Origin: Emydura subglobosa
Taxonomy: Eukaryota; Chordata; Testudines; Chelidae
NCBI GenBank assembly: GCA_007922225.1
Contig: ML679946.1
Location: 90,778,394 to 90,842,393, forward strand
DNA: 64,000 bases
Direction: 5' to 3'
Each line of letters starts with the position of its first letter. The first letter of the stretch is position 1. Of this stretch, positions 36,190 to 47,375 are shown one piece after another. The notes below the pieces were generated by a model that made no database searches, was not told the origin of the DNA, and was given only the letters and a program-made list of their open reading frames with translations. Both the position numbers and the translations under genes were made by a program.

Positions 36190-37140
36190 CCCCAGAAGCT
36201 TTGGATTATGTTAAGGGAAACAATTATGGGAATAAAATTTCTTAATAAAATAAAAGCCTTTATTTGTGGTCATGGCTGCATTACTGAAAATACGTTAAAA
36301 ATGGCCAGGCAGGCCAGCTGTCATTAGAGCGCCCAAACACCAGTAACAACTGAACAACAAAGTTCGTAATTAAACAAACTGCATAAAACAAACATTGAAC
36401 AGTGAAACCAGCACCTACAAATAAATCCCCTCACTTTGCATGTCTCCTGGCCCCCCATTCTCCTTTTCTCTTCTTGCCTGTTTAGCATGCACTGGGCACT
36501 GCTGAACAGGGATGGAGACCTGCAAAGGCATGGTGGGATGCAGCGGGTCCATTTGCCCTGTACAGCTATTATCAAACCCCAGTTGAATGAGCCACTCCGC
36601 TGTGGACTTGTCCAAATTGTTCCTGGTCTGCAGCACACGGTCCTGTGGAGGGAACTTGGGATGTGGCTCTGGTGCAGCAGGAGCCTATGCTCTGGCAGCC
36701 ATTAGCACAAGCAATCTGTCAGCCAGGTCTTCCTGCTGCATCCTGTCTTCTTCCCTCAATCCACGCTTCTGCTGCCAGTCTCTACTTGTGTGTTACAATT
36801 GTGTCTTCATGCTCTGCAGCCTGTCTGTGTCTTTCTGCATGCCGTGAATCCTTTCCCATCTGGTAGTGCACCTGCTTGTTGGCCAGAGCCAGAACGTCCA
36901 CCACAAGTTTCATCACAGAAACGCTTCCCCTTGGACCAGACCACGACAGTTTGAAATCCAAAGCTTATGCCTGAGTGTGAGCGAGAGGCTGAGGTCCAAA
37001 GGCCTGAAGCGGTGGAAGAACCTGAAGGCAGACATCAAACAATTTATTATTGTCTCAGTACTTCAAAAAAGATTCAGTGCATCCAGAGAGAAAAGTGCCT
37101 TGTGGAATCTCAAGACCAAAATATGATACTTTGTGAAACT
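36190..37140 (-). pseudogene. Second Harbinger-associated gene block (decayed)
   Basis: Read on the minus strand from about 36900 to 36430, the sequence encodes a charged, coiled-coil-like stretch (GMQKDTDRLQ, then RDWQQKRGLREEDRMQQEDL, then VLQTRNNLDKSTAEWL), interrupted by two stops. It is followed on the same strand by AATAAA (complement of 36259-36264). PIF/Harbinger elements usually carry a second gene, a Myb/SANT-type protein that helps the transposase reach the nucleus and the ends. Position and convergent orientation fit that role, but I see no clear Myb domain. A second copy lies at 43470-44436. Confidence 0.5.
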
Positions 37141-37194
37141 CAGCTTCAGTGTATTGTCAGAGGAACATTCTGGTTCCCAGAACCTCCTTGGACA

Positions 37195-38086
37195 CAATCA
37201 GACTGAAAAGGGAGCTCAAACAATAGTAAGCTCTCATAAACAAACCAGGGAAATACAACCTAGAGGAAACAACTGTAAGGTGTGTGCATTACTGGTTGGA
37301 AAACCATTCCCAGAGAGTAGTTATCAGTGGTTCAGTCAAGCTGGAAGGGCACACTGAGTGAGGTCCCACAGGGATCAGTTCTGGTTCCGGTTCTGTTCAA
37401 TATCTTCATCAATGATTTAAATAATGGCATGGAGAGTACACTTATAATGTTTGCAGATGATAGCAAGCTGGGAGGGATTGCGAGTGCTTTGGAGGGTAGG
37501 ATTATAATTGAAAGTGATCTGGACAAACTGGAGAAATGGTTTGAAGTAAATAGGTTGAATCAATGAGGACAAATGTAAAGTACTCTACTTTGGAAGGAAC
37601 AATCAGTTGCGCACATGCAAAACAGGAAATGACTACCTAGGAAGGAGTACTGTGGAAAGGGATCTGGGGGTCAGAGTGGATCACAAGCTAAATATGAGTC
37701 AATAGTGTAACACTATTGAAAAAAAAGCACACATCATTCTGGGATGTATTAGCAGGAGTGTTGTAAGCAAGACACTCTATTCCATGCTAACTAGGCCTCA
37801 GCTGGAGTATTGTGTCCAATTCTGGGTGCCATAGTTCAGGAAAGATGTGAACAACTTGGAGAAAGTCCAGAGAAGGGCAAGAAAAATGATTAAAGGTCTA
37901 GAAAAGATGATCTATGGGGGAAGACTGAAAAATCTGGGTTTGTTTACTCTGGAGAAGAGAGGCTGAAGGGGGACATAATAACCATTTTCTAGTCATAAAA
38001 GGTTGTTGCAAGATGGAAGAAGGTAAATTATTGTTGTTAACCTCTGAAGATGGGACCAGAAGCAATAGACTTAAATTGCAGCAAAG
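37195..38086 (+). mobile_element. CR1 LINE, reverse transcriptase end and beyond (copy A)
   Basis: Includes 'ctggttggaaaaccattcccagagagtagttatcagtggttc', the C-terminal reverse-transcriptase coding region and the region after it. It breaks off inside the 3' coding end at about 38086, where a Harbinger repeat unit begins. The part from 37567 on is present again at 39282-39800. Confidence 0.9.
37327..37566 (+). pseudogene. CR1 reverse transcriptase fragment
   Basis: The frame reads EVPQGSVLVPVLFNIFINDL, then LIMFADDSKLGG. PQGS with LFNIFINDL is the motif before the active site in CR1-type LINE polymerases, and [YF]ADD holds the two catalytic Asp; here it is FADD. It is followed by DLDKLEKWFEVNRL, then a stop where family members continue. 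Only about 80 of roughly 900-1000 codons are present, so it is a 5'-truncated, inactive copy. Confidence 0.92.
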
Positions 38087-39281
38087 GCCTTTCTTAAAAA
38101 CTTGCTGAAAAACACAGGCCCGTCACATGGCAGCTGAGAGAAGACAGAGCATTTCACTGCCAGCACCTCAGCACACAAAGGTTATAAGCACCACAACTCC
38201 CAAAACCCACCAACAAGCTCATCTACATACACAGCAGAACAAACTTCTGGCTAACCACTTAGACTCTGTTCTTTCCCTTACTTTTCCCAGGAAAAGCAAG
38301 ACACTCTTCTACAGCAAGGAGCAACTAGTACAGACCAGCATTTCCTACCACTATTATGCTCTAAAGGAAACACCCCAGCTCCTCATCAGGATTAACAAAA
38401 CCACCCTTTCATAACTCACCTTCATTAATCACCCACTATAGAAACAATCCCAAAAGCATAGTCTTAACCTACCAGCCCCCCCCCACCATAGGCCAGTCTG
38501 GCACATTGCCCTTGAACTGATGGTTTATACAATTTGGCCTTTACAAGAGAGAGCTCAGCAAGAAGTCCAATGTGAGCAGAAGCTGGCTGTCAACTCTCCC
38601 CTCCACAGCCCCCTTCCATAGGCTGCCTGCCAAAGCAAAGCTGCTCAAAGCAGTCATCCCCTTTCATTTGCATAAACTGAAGACACAGACAGGCCACTCC
38701 ACCAATCTTTTCCTTCTCCTTCCCCTTGCTCTGCAAAGCCTAAGACAATGATCCGTTATCTGTCCAAGCCAATGCTCACCAGCAATGAGAGCCTACACAG
38801 TTTGGGACACGCAGAGCATGTTTCTTTGGCACCAGTGACCAAAATGAAGAAAGTCAGCCACACACCCTTCCCAGCTGTGGCGCGGTTATTCCCAGCAACC
38901 AGGCATACAGGGATGAAAGCATGACAGCCAACAGCCTGATTCCAGTGTCATTAACACACAACTTTGAGTCACGCTACCGTTGCACCATGAGGCCTGCTTC
39001 TAGGCTCCTCAGAGAGCATCAATGTGGGAATACTGGTCACTGTCCTCCTGATCTCAGAAAGTCCAGGCCGGAACAGACAAAATCTTCCCAAGCATCATCC
39101 CATCCATCTTTTTATGGTAAACCTGTGACAGCACAGGTTGGGAGCAAAGACATAAGGAAGACACAGTATGCACCCAAAGAAACCTCTTCTCTAAAGCCTG
39201 CTGAAAAATTCAGGCCAGTCACAGAGCAGATGAGAGTAGACAGAGCATTTCACTGCCAGGGGCTCAGTGCACCAAGGACAA
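38087..39281. repeat. Permuted fourth copy of the 1.24-kb Harbinger unit
   Basis: Starts in mid-unit ('ttgctgaaaaacacaggcc', matching about 33247) and ends just past the same place one period later ('cctgctgaaaaattcaggcc' at about 39200). It therefore holds one full unit plus about 90 bp, but cut at a different point from the array. The landmark AGCATCAATG is at 39015. The period here is about 1096 bp because some 150 bp are deleted near 39085. Confidence 0.85.
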
Positions 39282-40035
39282 ATGCAAAGTACGCAATTTA
39301 GGGTGGAACAATCAGTTGCACACATACAAAATGGGAAGTGACTGACTAGGAAGGAGTACTGTAGAAAGGAATCTGAGCATCATCTCTGATTACAAGCTAA
39401 ATATGAGTCAACGGTGTAACACTATTGGAAAAAAAAGCACACATCATTCTGGGATGTATTAGCAGGAGTGTTGTAAGCAAGACTCAAGAAGTAATTCTTC
39501 TGCTCTACTCCATGCTAATTAGACCTTACCTGGAGTATTTTGTCCAGTTCTGGTTGCAAAATTTCAGGAAAAATGTGGACAAATTGGAGAAAATCCAGAG
39601 AAGGGCAACACAAATGATTAAAGGTCTAGAAAAGATGACCTACAGGGGGAGATTGAAAAATCTGGATTGTTTAATCTAGAGAAGCCTGAGGGGAGACATG
39701 ATAACAGTTTTCTAGTCTTAAAAGGTTGTTACAAAAAGGAAGGAGATAAATTGTTCTCTTTAACCTCTGAGGACAGGACAAGAAGCAATGGACTTAAATT
39801 GCAGCAAGAGCAGTTTAGGTTGGACATTAGGAAAAACTTGCTAACTGTCAGGGTACTTAAGCACTGGAATAAATTGTTTAAGGAGACTGTGCAGTCTCCA
39901 TCATTGGAGATTTTTAAGAGCAGGTTAGACAAACAGGGATGCCTTAGATATTCCTTAGCCCTGCCATGAATGCAGGGGACTGGACTAGAAGACCTCTGGA
40001 GATCCCTTCCAGTCCTACACTTCTATGATTCTATG
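39282..40035 (+). mobile_element. CR1 LINE 3' end (copy B)
   Basis: Begins at 'gacaaatgcaaagta', repeats the sequence of copy A from 37567, then continues through the C-terminal coding region (SRSVVSKTQEVILLLYSML, RPYLEYFVQFW, frame broken near 39667), the 3' UTR and the ACTTCTATGATTCTATG tail at about 40016-40035. Copies A and B together look like one CR1 with about 520 bp duplicated around the repeat unit 38087-39281. Confidence 0.9.
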
Positions 40036-40290
40036 TGGGGCTCTTCCAATCTCTCCTGTTGAAGATGTTCCAGGGTGGACAAATAATTAAAGAGTCATTT
40101 AAGCAAGGAAACTAGAGCCTGGGTCTTCCACCTCTGAGGCAGGTGTCCTAACCACATGTTCTCTCTGGCTCAGTGACTCTAAGTATTTATCCAAATTGGA
40201 TAAATACAGCTGGGCTAAAAATGGGAGTTTTGTGGGTCACGTTGGTATCTAAATCTGGGCTTCACATACCTATCTTTGTGGATCTGGGCC

Positions 40291-42164
40291 TATGTGCAAT
40301 TCCTGCTCCCTGTCATCTATAGACCAATAAGAAGCAGGTATTATATGGTAACCCTAATGACCTAATCGCTGCATAATTTAAGATGGGATATGGGTTGTAA
40401 CTACAGAGAAAAACCTCGCTAATCCAGACTATAATCTTCACTCTTTCTAATACATTCAAACAGTCTGATACAAAAATGTGTGGGACTCTCAGCACCTGTC
40501 AGGATCAAGACCCCCAAAAAGAGGTCCTCTCCCCCCATTTATTAAAGATTCATCAGCAGATCCAGGCTAGTGGGATCTTATATTCTGGTTTCATTACGTT
40601 TACGAAATGTGGGCCCACTGCTGCAAACCCTTGTCCCATGTGAATGGTCTGAAGGTCTCCAAAAAGAGACGGGTTGGTCTTAAAATAACTAAATAACAGC
40701 AGCCCCCTCCTGCTAGTAACTAATACTCTGAAAAGTGACCTTAGAAATAGGATTTTATGTACAAAATGATGCTGTATTCACAGTCATAACAGGTTACATT
40801 AGGGACCAGAATAAGTTTTGGCGGCTTTTTAACCTGTTAGCCCTCAAGGGTCAACACAGATGAGAAAGATCGAGCTGGATTTTATTCTTGCTTGTGCATC
40901 ATCAACAGAATTGTTTACTGAAGTCTAACTGGTGCCACCTGGGCAAGCCCAAAGATGCTGGTGGGACTGCCCAGACTAATTTGTCTGCAGAACATTTGCT
41001 ACTAGCACTGGTAGTTCTCCCACCTGCTGGGTAGGTGCTTTGATCTACTGGGTTAATGGCTATAAAGAGGGCATCACCACCCCCTCCTAGAGCAGTACTG
41101 TGTTGTGCAAAATCTGGTCTCTGAGCAGTCCTGCTGGATTGGGACCCGCAGACAAGACAGGTGGGGAAATGCCTAGCCTGATGATACCACAGGGGTTTAG
41201 TTGTGAGCTAGGCATACAAGAGTCATGACTTAGGCAGCTGTGTGCATGCCCAGCAGCAGATTTGTAAGGGTATTTCTCTGACTACTGCCAACGCTTTTGC
41301 CAATACAGAGGTATATTGGATCCTGACAACCAAAGTCTCAGCTGAATTAAGCACAAAAGTGGCAGGAGAAACATATGGTGAGACACCCAGCTGTTTCTGT
41401 AAAGTCTTCTGACCTTGGAACATGAAAAAAACAAAAAAGGGTTCAAAACCTTCAACACAATGCACAGCAAGAAATGAGAGATGACCGTAATCTGAATCCC
41501 AAAGCTTTGGATGCCGAAGATTCTTTGTGGGATGTTATCCAAGTATTTCACCCTTTCCTCGAGGTGAATTTTGCAGCCGATTAGGACTGTTCTGACAAAG
41601 CGTTTCAACCATTTGCCATTAGAGATGAAATTTCAAATCTGAAAAGGGGTTTTACTATTTATTTAAACTTGCCTAACCCTGACAATGAGAAAGTGGATGT
41701 GCTGGCTTTTTTGGAACAGTCATCAAGACACACTTCCCAACTGCAGCAAAGTGGCATGGCGAGTTTTGAGAGTACCCCCTGGATCTATTGATGCAGAGCA
41801 CATATATTAAAAGATGGATTACCTCCAAGACAGCAAGCGGCTCAACATGAGTGAAGATACTTAGAAGAAAATTATGCAAGAGTACACAAACCAGGATTTG
41901 TGGAAAAACTACTAGCTCTGAGAGAAAAAAAATATAACTTTGTACATTAAAAAAGGTTCAATTATACTGTAGTAAAATGTGTATATTATAAAAGTTTTTT
42001 TCTTTTTCCCCCTGATATTTCCCCATTTTCAAATTTTATTAATTTTTAACCTGATTTCATCCTGGTTTCAGCATTTGGAAAATGAACACTGAAAAATTTT
42101 TTTAACAAATAAAAACAAATAAATACTGATAAAATAAAAACTGAACTTGTGGAACACTATTTAA
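40291..42164. other. Flank of the Harbinger locus; no gene recognised
   Basis: 40291-40330 and 41020-41250 are duplicated at 44947-45210 (segmental duplication). 40331-41019 is unique to this copy. 41250-42164 is anonymous; the AT-rich run at 42090-42160 has repeated AAATAAA blocks. Confidence 0.6.
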
Positions 42165-43469
42165 ATGCAAGGCTATAGAGTCATAGGCTGTCTTTGAACT
42201 GGACCAGAGACCGGCTAAACCCCATCAACATTTCAAATTGCTGTTTGTCTGGAAGAAAGTCGTTTGGCAGTGTGTAACCTAGAGTTGGTCACGTGTTCTA
42301 GGCTCCTTGGACAGCATCAATGGTGGGAATATTGGTTACTGTCCTCCTGATCTCAGAAATGCCAGGCCAGTACAAAGAAAATCTTCCCAAGCACCAATAG
42401 CTCCAATGGTGTTAGCAGGGGAGTGTCATCCATTTGTCCTAGTGTGGAGAAAAATCCACAGGTGCCATGAGGATAGGAACTCTTAGATTTAGGGGAGGAA
42501 CAAAGAAACAGCTGTGAAGATGAAGCAGAACAAGCAAGAGAAAAAAGACAATCTTTTTATGGGAAACCTGCTGACTGCAGAGGTTGGGAACAAAAATATA
42601 AGAGAGACACAGTAGACATGCAAAGAGAACATTCTTTAAAGGCTGCTGAAAAATACAGGCCAATCATGTAGAAGCTGAGCTCAGACAGAACATTTCACTG
42701 CCAGGGCCTTATTGAACCAAGCCTACAGGCAGTACAGCTCCTAGCACCAGCAAACTTTTTTTTCACACACCAGGGACCTAGCCTTAAGCTAACCACTAAG
42801 CCTGTCCTTCCTTTCTCTACTTTTTCCAGAAAAAAACAGACACTCTTCTACAGCACAGAGCAGCTAATACTAACCAGCACCCTCTATTACAGTCATATTC
42901 AGAAGGAAATACTACAGCTCCTTTTCATGGTTGGCAAAACCAGCCTTTTACTACTTCACTTTTTCCAATAAAACAGCCTAGAAATAACCTCTAAAAGCAT
43001 AGTCTTAATTTTCCAAGCCCCCACCAGTCACAGGCCAGTCTGGCACATCGCTCTGTAACTGGTGGTTGCTACAATTTGGCCTTCACAAAATAGAGAGGAA
43101 GATGAGAAGCCCAATGGGAGCAGAACCTGGCTCTCAGCTCTCCTTTCCACAGCCCGCTTCTGCAGGTGCCTGCCAAAGCAAAGCTGCTCAAAGTGTTCAT
43201 CCACTTTCATTTACATAATCTCAAGAAACAGATGGGACAGTCCACCAATCCTCTCCGTCTCCCTGCTTTGCAAAGCCTAAAACAATAATTCTCTAGCTAG
43301 CCAAGCCAATAGCTCACTAGCAATGAGAGCCTACACAGTTTGGGACACCCAGAACATGTTTCTTTGGCACCAGTGATCAAAAGGGAGAAAATCAGCAGTG
43401 GGCAGCCAGGCTCTCTGTTGAGAGCTGATTTCTGAACCTGAGGGTCATGGTTGCCACTCTCCAGGGACC

Positions 43470-44436
43470 AGGACTCCCAATTTTTCCGGAAACCACCCCA
43501 GAAGTTTTGACTTACATTATGGGAAGCAGGGATGGGAATAAACTTTCTTAATAAAATAAAAGCCTTTATTTGTGATCATGGCTGTATTACAGAAAAGACA
43601 ATGTTAAACATGGCCTGGCAGGCCAGCTGCCATTGGAGCGCCGAAACACCACTAATAAGCCAACAAAAAAACTAGTAATAAACAAAGCGTGTAAAACAAA
43701 CACCGAACAGTGAAACCAGCACCTACAAATAAATCCTCTTCTTTTACGTCTCCTAGCCCCCCCCCCAATCTCCCTTCCCTTTCTTGTGTGTTTAGCATGC
43801 ACTGGGCACTGCTGAACAGGGATGGAGACCTGCAGATGGATGGGGGGGAATGCAGTGGGTCCATTTGCCCTGTCCAGCTCTTAGTAAGCCTCAGTTGCAT
43901 GGGACACCCAGCTATGGAATTATCCATCTTGTTCCTGGTCTGCAGCACATGGTCCTGTGGAGGGGACTTGGGACATGGTTCAGGTGCAGCAGGAGCCTAT
44001 ACTCTGGCAGGCATTAGCACAAGCAATCTGTCAGCCAAGTCTTCCTGCTGCATCCTGTCTTCTTCCTTCAATCCACACTCCTGCTGCCAGTCTCTACTTG
44101 TGCACTACAATTGTGTCCCCATGTTCTGTAGCCTGTCTGTGCCTTTCCGCGTGCCATGAATCCTTTCCCATCTGGTATTGCACCTGCTTGTTGGCCAGGG
44201 CCAGAACGTCCACCACAAGTTTCATCACAGAAACGCTTCCTCTTGGACCAGTCCACGATAGTTTGAAATCTGAGGCTCATGCCTGAGTGTGAGCGAGTGG
44301 CTGAGGTCCGAAGGTCTGCAGCAGTTGAAGAACCTGAAAGCAGACATCAAACAATGTATTATTGATTCAGTACATCCAGAGAGAAAAGTGCCGTGTGGAA
44401 TCTCAAGGCCAAAACATGATACTTTGTGAAACAGCA
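43470..44436 (-). pseudogene. Second Harbinger-associated gene block, duplicate copy
   Basis: Counterpart of 36190-37140. Minus frames include 98 codons at 43652-43948 (LQTRNKMDNSIAGCPMQLRL-like) and 70 codons at 44068-44280 (MSLRFQTIVDWSKRKRFCDE at its start). A minus AATAAA is the complement of 43565-43570. The + frame of 149 codons (43710-44159) is Ser/Cys-rich and low in charged residues, and I regard it as the shadow. Stops in different places from the first copy show that both decayed separately. Confidence 0.5.
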
Positions 44437-44670
44437 TGGGGCGGCTTAGGTTGGACATTAGGAAAAACTTCCTGTCTGTCGGTAGTTAAGCACTGGGATA
44501 AATTACCTAAGCAGGTTTTGGAATCTCCGTCACTGGAGATTTTTAAGATCAGGTTAGGCACAGCTGCCAGGGATGACCTAGATATTCCTCAGCCCTGCCA
44601 TGGGTGCAGGGCACTGGATTAGAAGACCTCGGGAGGTCCCTTCCAGTCCTACACTTCTATGATTCTATGT
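44437..44670 (+). mobile_element. CR1 LINE 3' end (copy C)
   Basis: From 'ggcttaggttggacattaggaaaaacttcctgtctgtc' to the tail ACTTCTATGATTCTATG at 44652-44668. The downstream flank is the same as after copy B (40036 onward), so copies B and C descend from one insertion. The upstream part was lost by a deletion that joins it to 'tactttgtgaaac'. Confidence 0.9.
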
Positions 44671-44946
44671 GGCGTTCTCTCAATCTCTCATGTTGAAGGT
44701 GTTCCACTCTGGATAAATAATGAAAGAGTCATTTGAGAAAGGAAACTGGACCCTGGGTCTTCCACCTCTGAGGCAGGTGTCCTATCCACCAGCCAATAGA
44801 GTCATTTATACATGCTCTCTCTGGCTCAGTGACTCTAAGTGTTTATCCAAAGTGGGTAAATACAGCTGGACTAAAAGAGAGAATTTTGTGGGTCACGTTG
44901 GCGTCTAAATCTGGGCTTCACGTGCCTATCTTTGTGAATCTCAGCC

Positions 44947-45210
44947 TAAGTGCTATTCCCGCTTGCTGTCGTCTATAGACCAATACTGGGCTAAAGGTTA
45001 TAAAGAAGGCACCACCACCTCCTCCTGGGGCAGTACTGAATTGTGCAAGGCCTTGTCTCTGAACACTCTTGCTGTTTTGGGACCCATAGACAAGACAGGT
45101 GGGGGATCACCTAGTTTGATGACACCACTGGGTCTTAGTTTTGACCTAGGCATCCAGGCTTCAGGACTTAGGCAGCTGTGTGCATGCCCAGCAGCAGATT
45201 TGTAGGGGAT
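44947..45210 (+). repeat. Duplicated outer flank of the Harbinger locus
   Basis: 44947-44985 matches 40291-40330, and 44985-45210 matches about 41020-41250 ('ataaagaaggcaccaccac', 'tgcatgcccagcagcagatttgta'). The sequence lies outside the transposon terminus, so it marks a duplication of chromosomal DNA. Confidence 0.8.
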
Positions 45211-46741
45211 GCTTAGTCTTAGGGGACTTTATCTATAAAACTTTAGGCACTTAGGGAGTTTAGACATCTACAAGGCTAGGTAGCAGCTGAGCAGGAGTTT
45301 TAAGGATCCAACTTTTGCACTTAGGCGCCTAACATGCTTAAATCCTTTTGTGGATCTACTCCCCCCAAAAGAAATTTAATGTGAGACGTGCAGTCACTGA
45401 GACACAATACATTTGGAGTCAAGGAATGCCATCTCTTTTTTTCTCACAGCCACTTTTAGAAGTAGAAACATGCTTTAAACAAAGAGATAATGAAACACAT
45501 CTTTAATGTGAAACTGCAGCTGTCAGAGCACGGTAACCATAAACACTCAATTGCCTCTGGGCACAATTCTCTCAGTCCCAAAGATCAGATAGTAAAGTGA
45601 AGTTGGGACAGAGCGAGCGTTTCTCAAACAGCTTTTCATTGTTGATTTCCACAGTTGGTGCACTTAGCTATTATTTTCAATAGGGCCCCACTATGGTTAT
45701 CTCTAGCATGGCTACTTTTAACAGAACTAATACATTATAGGCAGCCTACATCACAACTTTGATCCTGGCTATGTGTATAGGAGTAAGGAGACTCCATTCT
45801 CCCCTCTGTGGACTTTCCATATAGCTGTGTGGGGTACTATGCTCCCGTGCCAGGCAGATTGATGGGCTTGGGCACAGCCTTGTCTCACTCTGCCAAACTG
45901 GGTCCTCGCCTGTTCCTGGGGTAGACCACCTACATTCTGCCCACCATTGAAGGCTTGTGACAAAGCCAGATTTGTACCCTTATGGGCTCTATTTGGTCCT
46001 TCTGGGGCCTCCATGTGGGTGTTGAGGATCTGCCTGTGTGCGCCTCACTGAGAATCAGAGCCTTATGGAGGAGCTCTATGGTCTTATTCTCCTTGTGCAT
46101 TTTTGTGTGCCTGTTTATAATCTTCAGCAGTCAGGTGATGTCAAATTTACTCTGCACGCTCTTTGGGCAGTTAGTACTTATTTTGTGAGGCACAGAGCAC
46201 ATTTTTGAGCACCCAAAAATAAGTGATAATAATGAAATAGTTGCCCTGTTTCTCCCTCCAAATTGGGGTTCCCTATTATGTAAATGTCAAAACTAGGTTT
46301 GATCATTTTGTTAATCTCCTAATATTTCAAGTCCTTCTAACAATGAGAAATGATGTGAAAGTCTGTATACTTTGTGGCTTATATTCAAAGAGGTAGCTAT
46401 ATATTGCGCATTGTCCAAGTAATGCAGAACTCTTTGTAAGCAAACAAAAACATTAGCTAAGCACAAAAGCTGTTTGAAATAGATAAACTCTAAAGCTTTG
46501 CATGGAAAAAGTGGTGCTGATTTCGCAATCCAAATTGTATTTGGAAGAGTATTTTATCATCAAATCATTATGACATAACAAAAGGCTCCTGCCATAAAAG
46601 ACTGACACAGATTGACCCTTTGTTACAGATTTCCTCCCTGAATCATATAATATGCAACATATAACAGATTAAAAAAAATTCCCACATATTTATCTACAGT
46701 AGCACGTAGAGTGTGCTGACTGCTGTAAACCCCTCCCTCCT
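45211..46741. other. No gene; Harbinger-like terminus near 45340
   Basis: A second 'ccttttgtggatct' terminus with 'cacttaggcgcctaacatgcttaaat' before it (45315-45360) suggests a related non-autonomous element ending here; its other end was not found. The rest is anonymous. Confidence 0.45.
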
Positions 46742-46764
46742 ACACACACACACACACACACACA
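46742..46764. repeat. (CA)n microsatellite
   Basis: Uninterrupted ACACAC run of about 22 bases, read as TGTGTG on the minus strand. Confidence 0.97.
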
Positions 46765-46777
46765 GAGTAAAAGGCAA

Positions 46778-46905
46778 TCTATCTAGACATAACAGAGGCA
46801 CAGTGACCTGCTCAAGGTCATACAGCAGGCCACCGACTGAGATAAAAATAGAACCCAGGACTTCTGACTCTTGGTTCAGGGCCCTATGGACATTGCGTCT
46901 CAAAT
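46778..46905 (-). repeat. MIR-type SINE (minus)
   Basis: 'acagaggcacagtgacctgctcaaggtcatacagcaggcc' and 'aatagaacccaggacttctgactc' are the reversed MIR core and tRNA-side region. Confidence 0.85.
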
Positions 46906-47244
46906 CTCCCTTGCACACAATATGCTAGAGGCATTTTATTTAATAGGTTTGTTTTCTTATTTTTGAGGGATTCATATAAAAACATAATTAATAGATTTGT
47001 AAATTTTCAGTCATGAAGAGACTTTTGTGATCCTCTAGTCTGAGCCTCTGCATAACACAGGCCATAGAATATTGCAATTTACAATGTCCTGGGGGAAAAA
47101 GTACAAAGAGGTATGATGCCAACTAAACATCATGTGCTTTGTTTCATCCATGTAAACATGTTTATTTGTTTGTTAAATCATGCAGTATGTTCACGGCTAT
47201 ACTTGAGTATTAATAAAATATTTTTTGCACATAGAAAACAAAAG
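46906..47244. other. No recognised feature
   Basis: AT-rich spacer without motif-bearing frames. Confidence 0.4.
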
Positions 47245-47375
47245 TTGTGCTCTCTGTGTCTCAGTTTCCTCATCTTTAAAATGGGGATAATAGTACTTCC
47301 CAGCTATTGTGTGACGCTTTGGTAAAGCAATTTGAAATCCTTGGATGGAAGGAATAGATAAATTGTTAGAGTATT
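47245..47375 (+). repeat. MIR-type SINE, 3' half
   Basis: 'ctctgtgtctcagtttcctcatctttaaaatggggataatagtactt' is an unusually well-preserved MIR core end on +. Confidence 0.88.

Larger units (their letters stand above)
30808..40290 (+). mobile_element. PIF/Harbinger DNA transposon, expanded and interrupted
   Basis: Termini GGCTCGGATCCACAAAG (30808-30824) and CTTTGTGGATCTGGGCC (40274-40290) are inverted repeats matching at 15 of 17 positions. The left flank is TAA. The right flank here is TAT, but TAA in the duplicate right end at 44947, which fits a Harbinger TWA target. Between the ends lie a HARBI1-like transposase (+), a tandem 1.24-kb repeat, a convergent minus-strand block with its own AATAAA, and CR1 sequences that entered later. 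Most of the 9.5 kb is later growth; the original element was probably near 5 kb. Confidence 0.75.
42165..44946 (+). mobile_element. Second, truncated Harbinger copy
   Basis: Contains one 1.24-kb unit (42165-43395, landmark at 42313), the minus-strand gene block (43470-44436), a CR1 3' end (44437-44670) and the right terminus CTTTGTGAATCTCAGCC (44930-44946), followed by TAA. The transposase and left end are missing. The segment 44674-44946 aligns with 40038-40290, and homology continues past the terminus, so this is a duplicate of the first locus and not an independent insertion. Confidence 0.82.

Noticed and set aside
43710..44159. 149-codon + frame with Ser/Cys-rich product
   Set aside because: Antisense to the charged coiled-coil-like minus frame that is shared with the duplicate locus; the composition is typical of a shadow frame.
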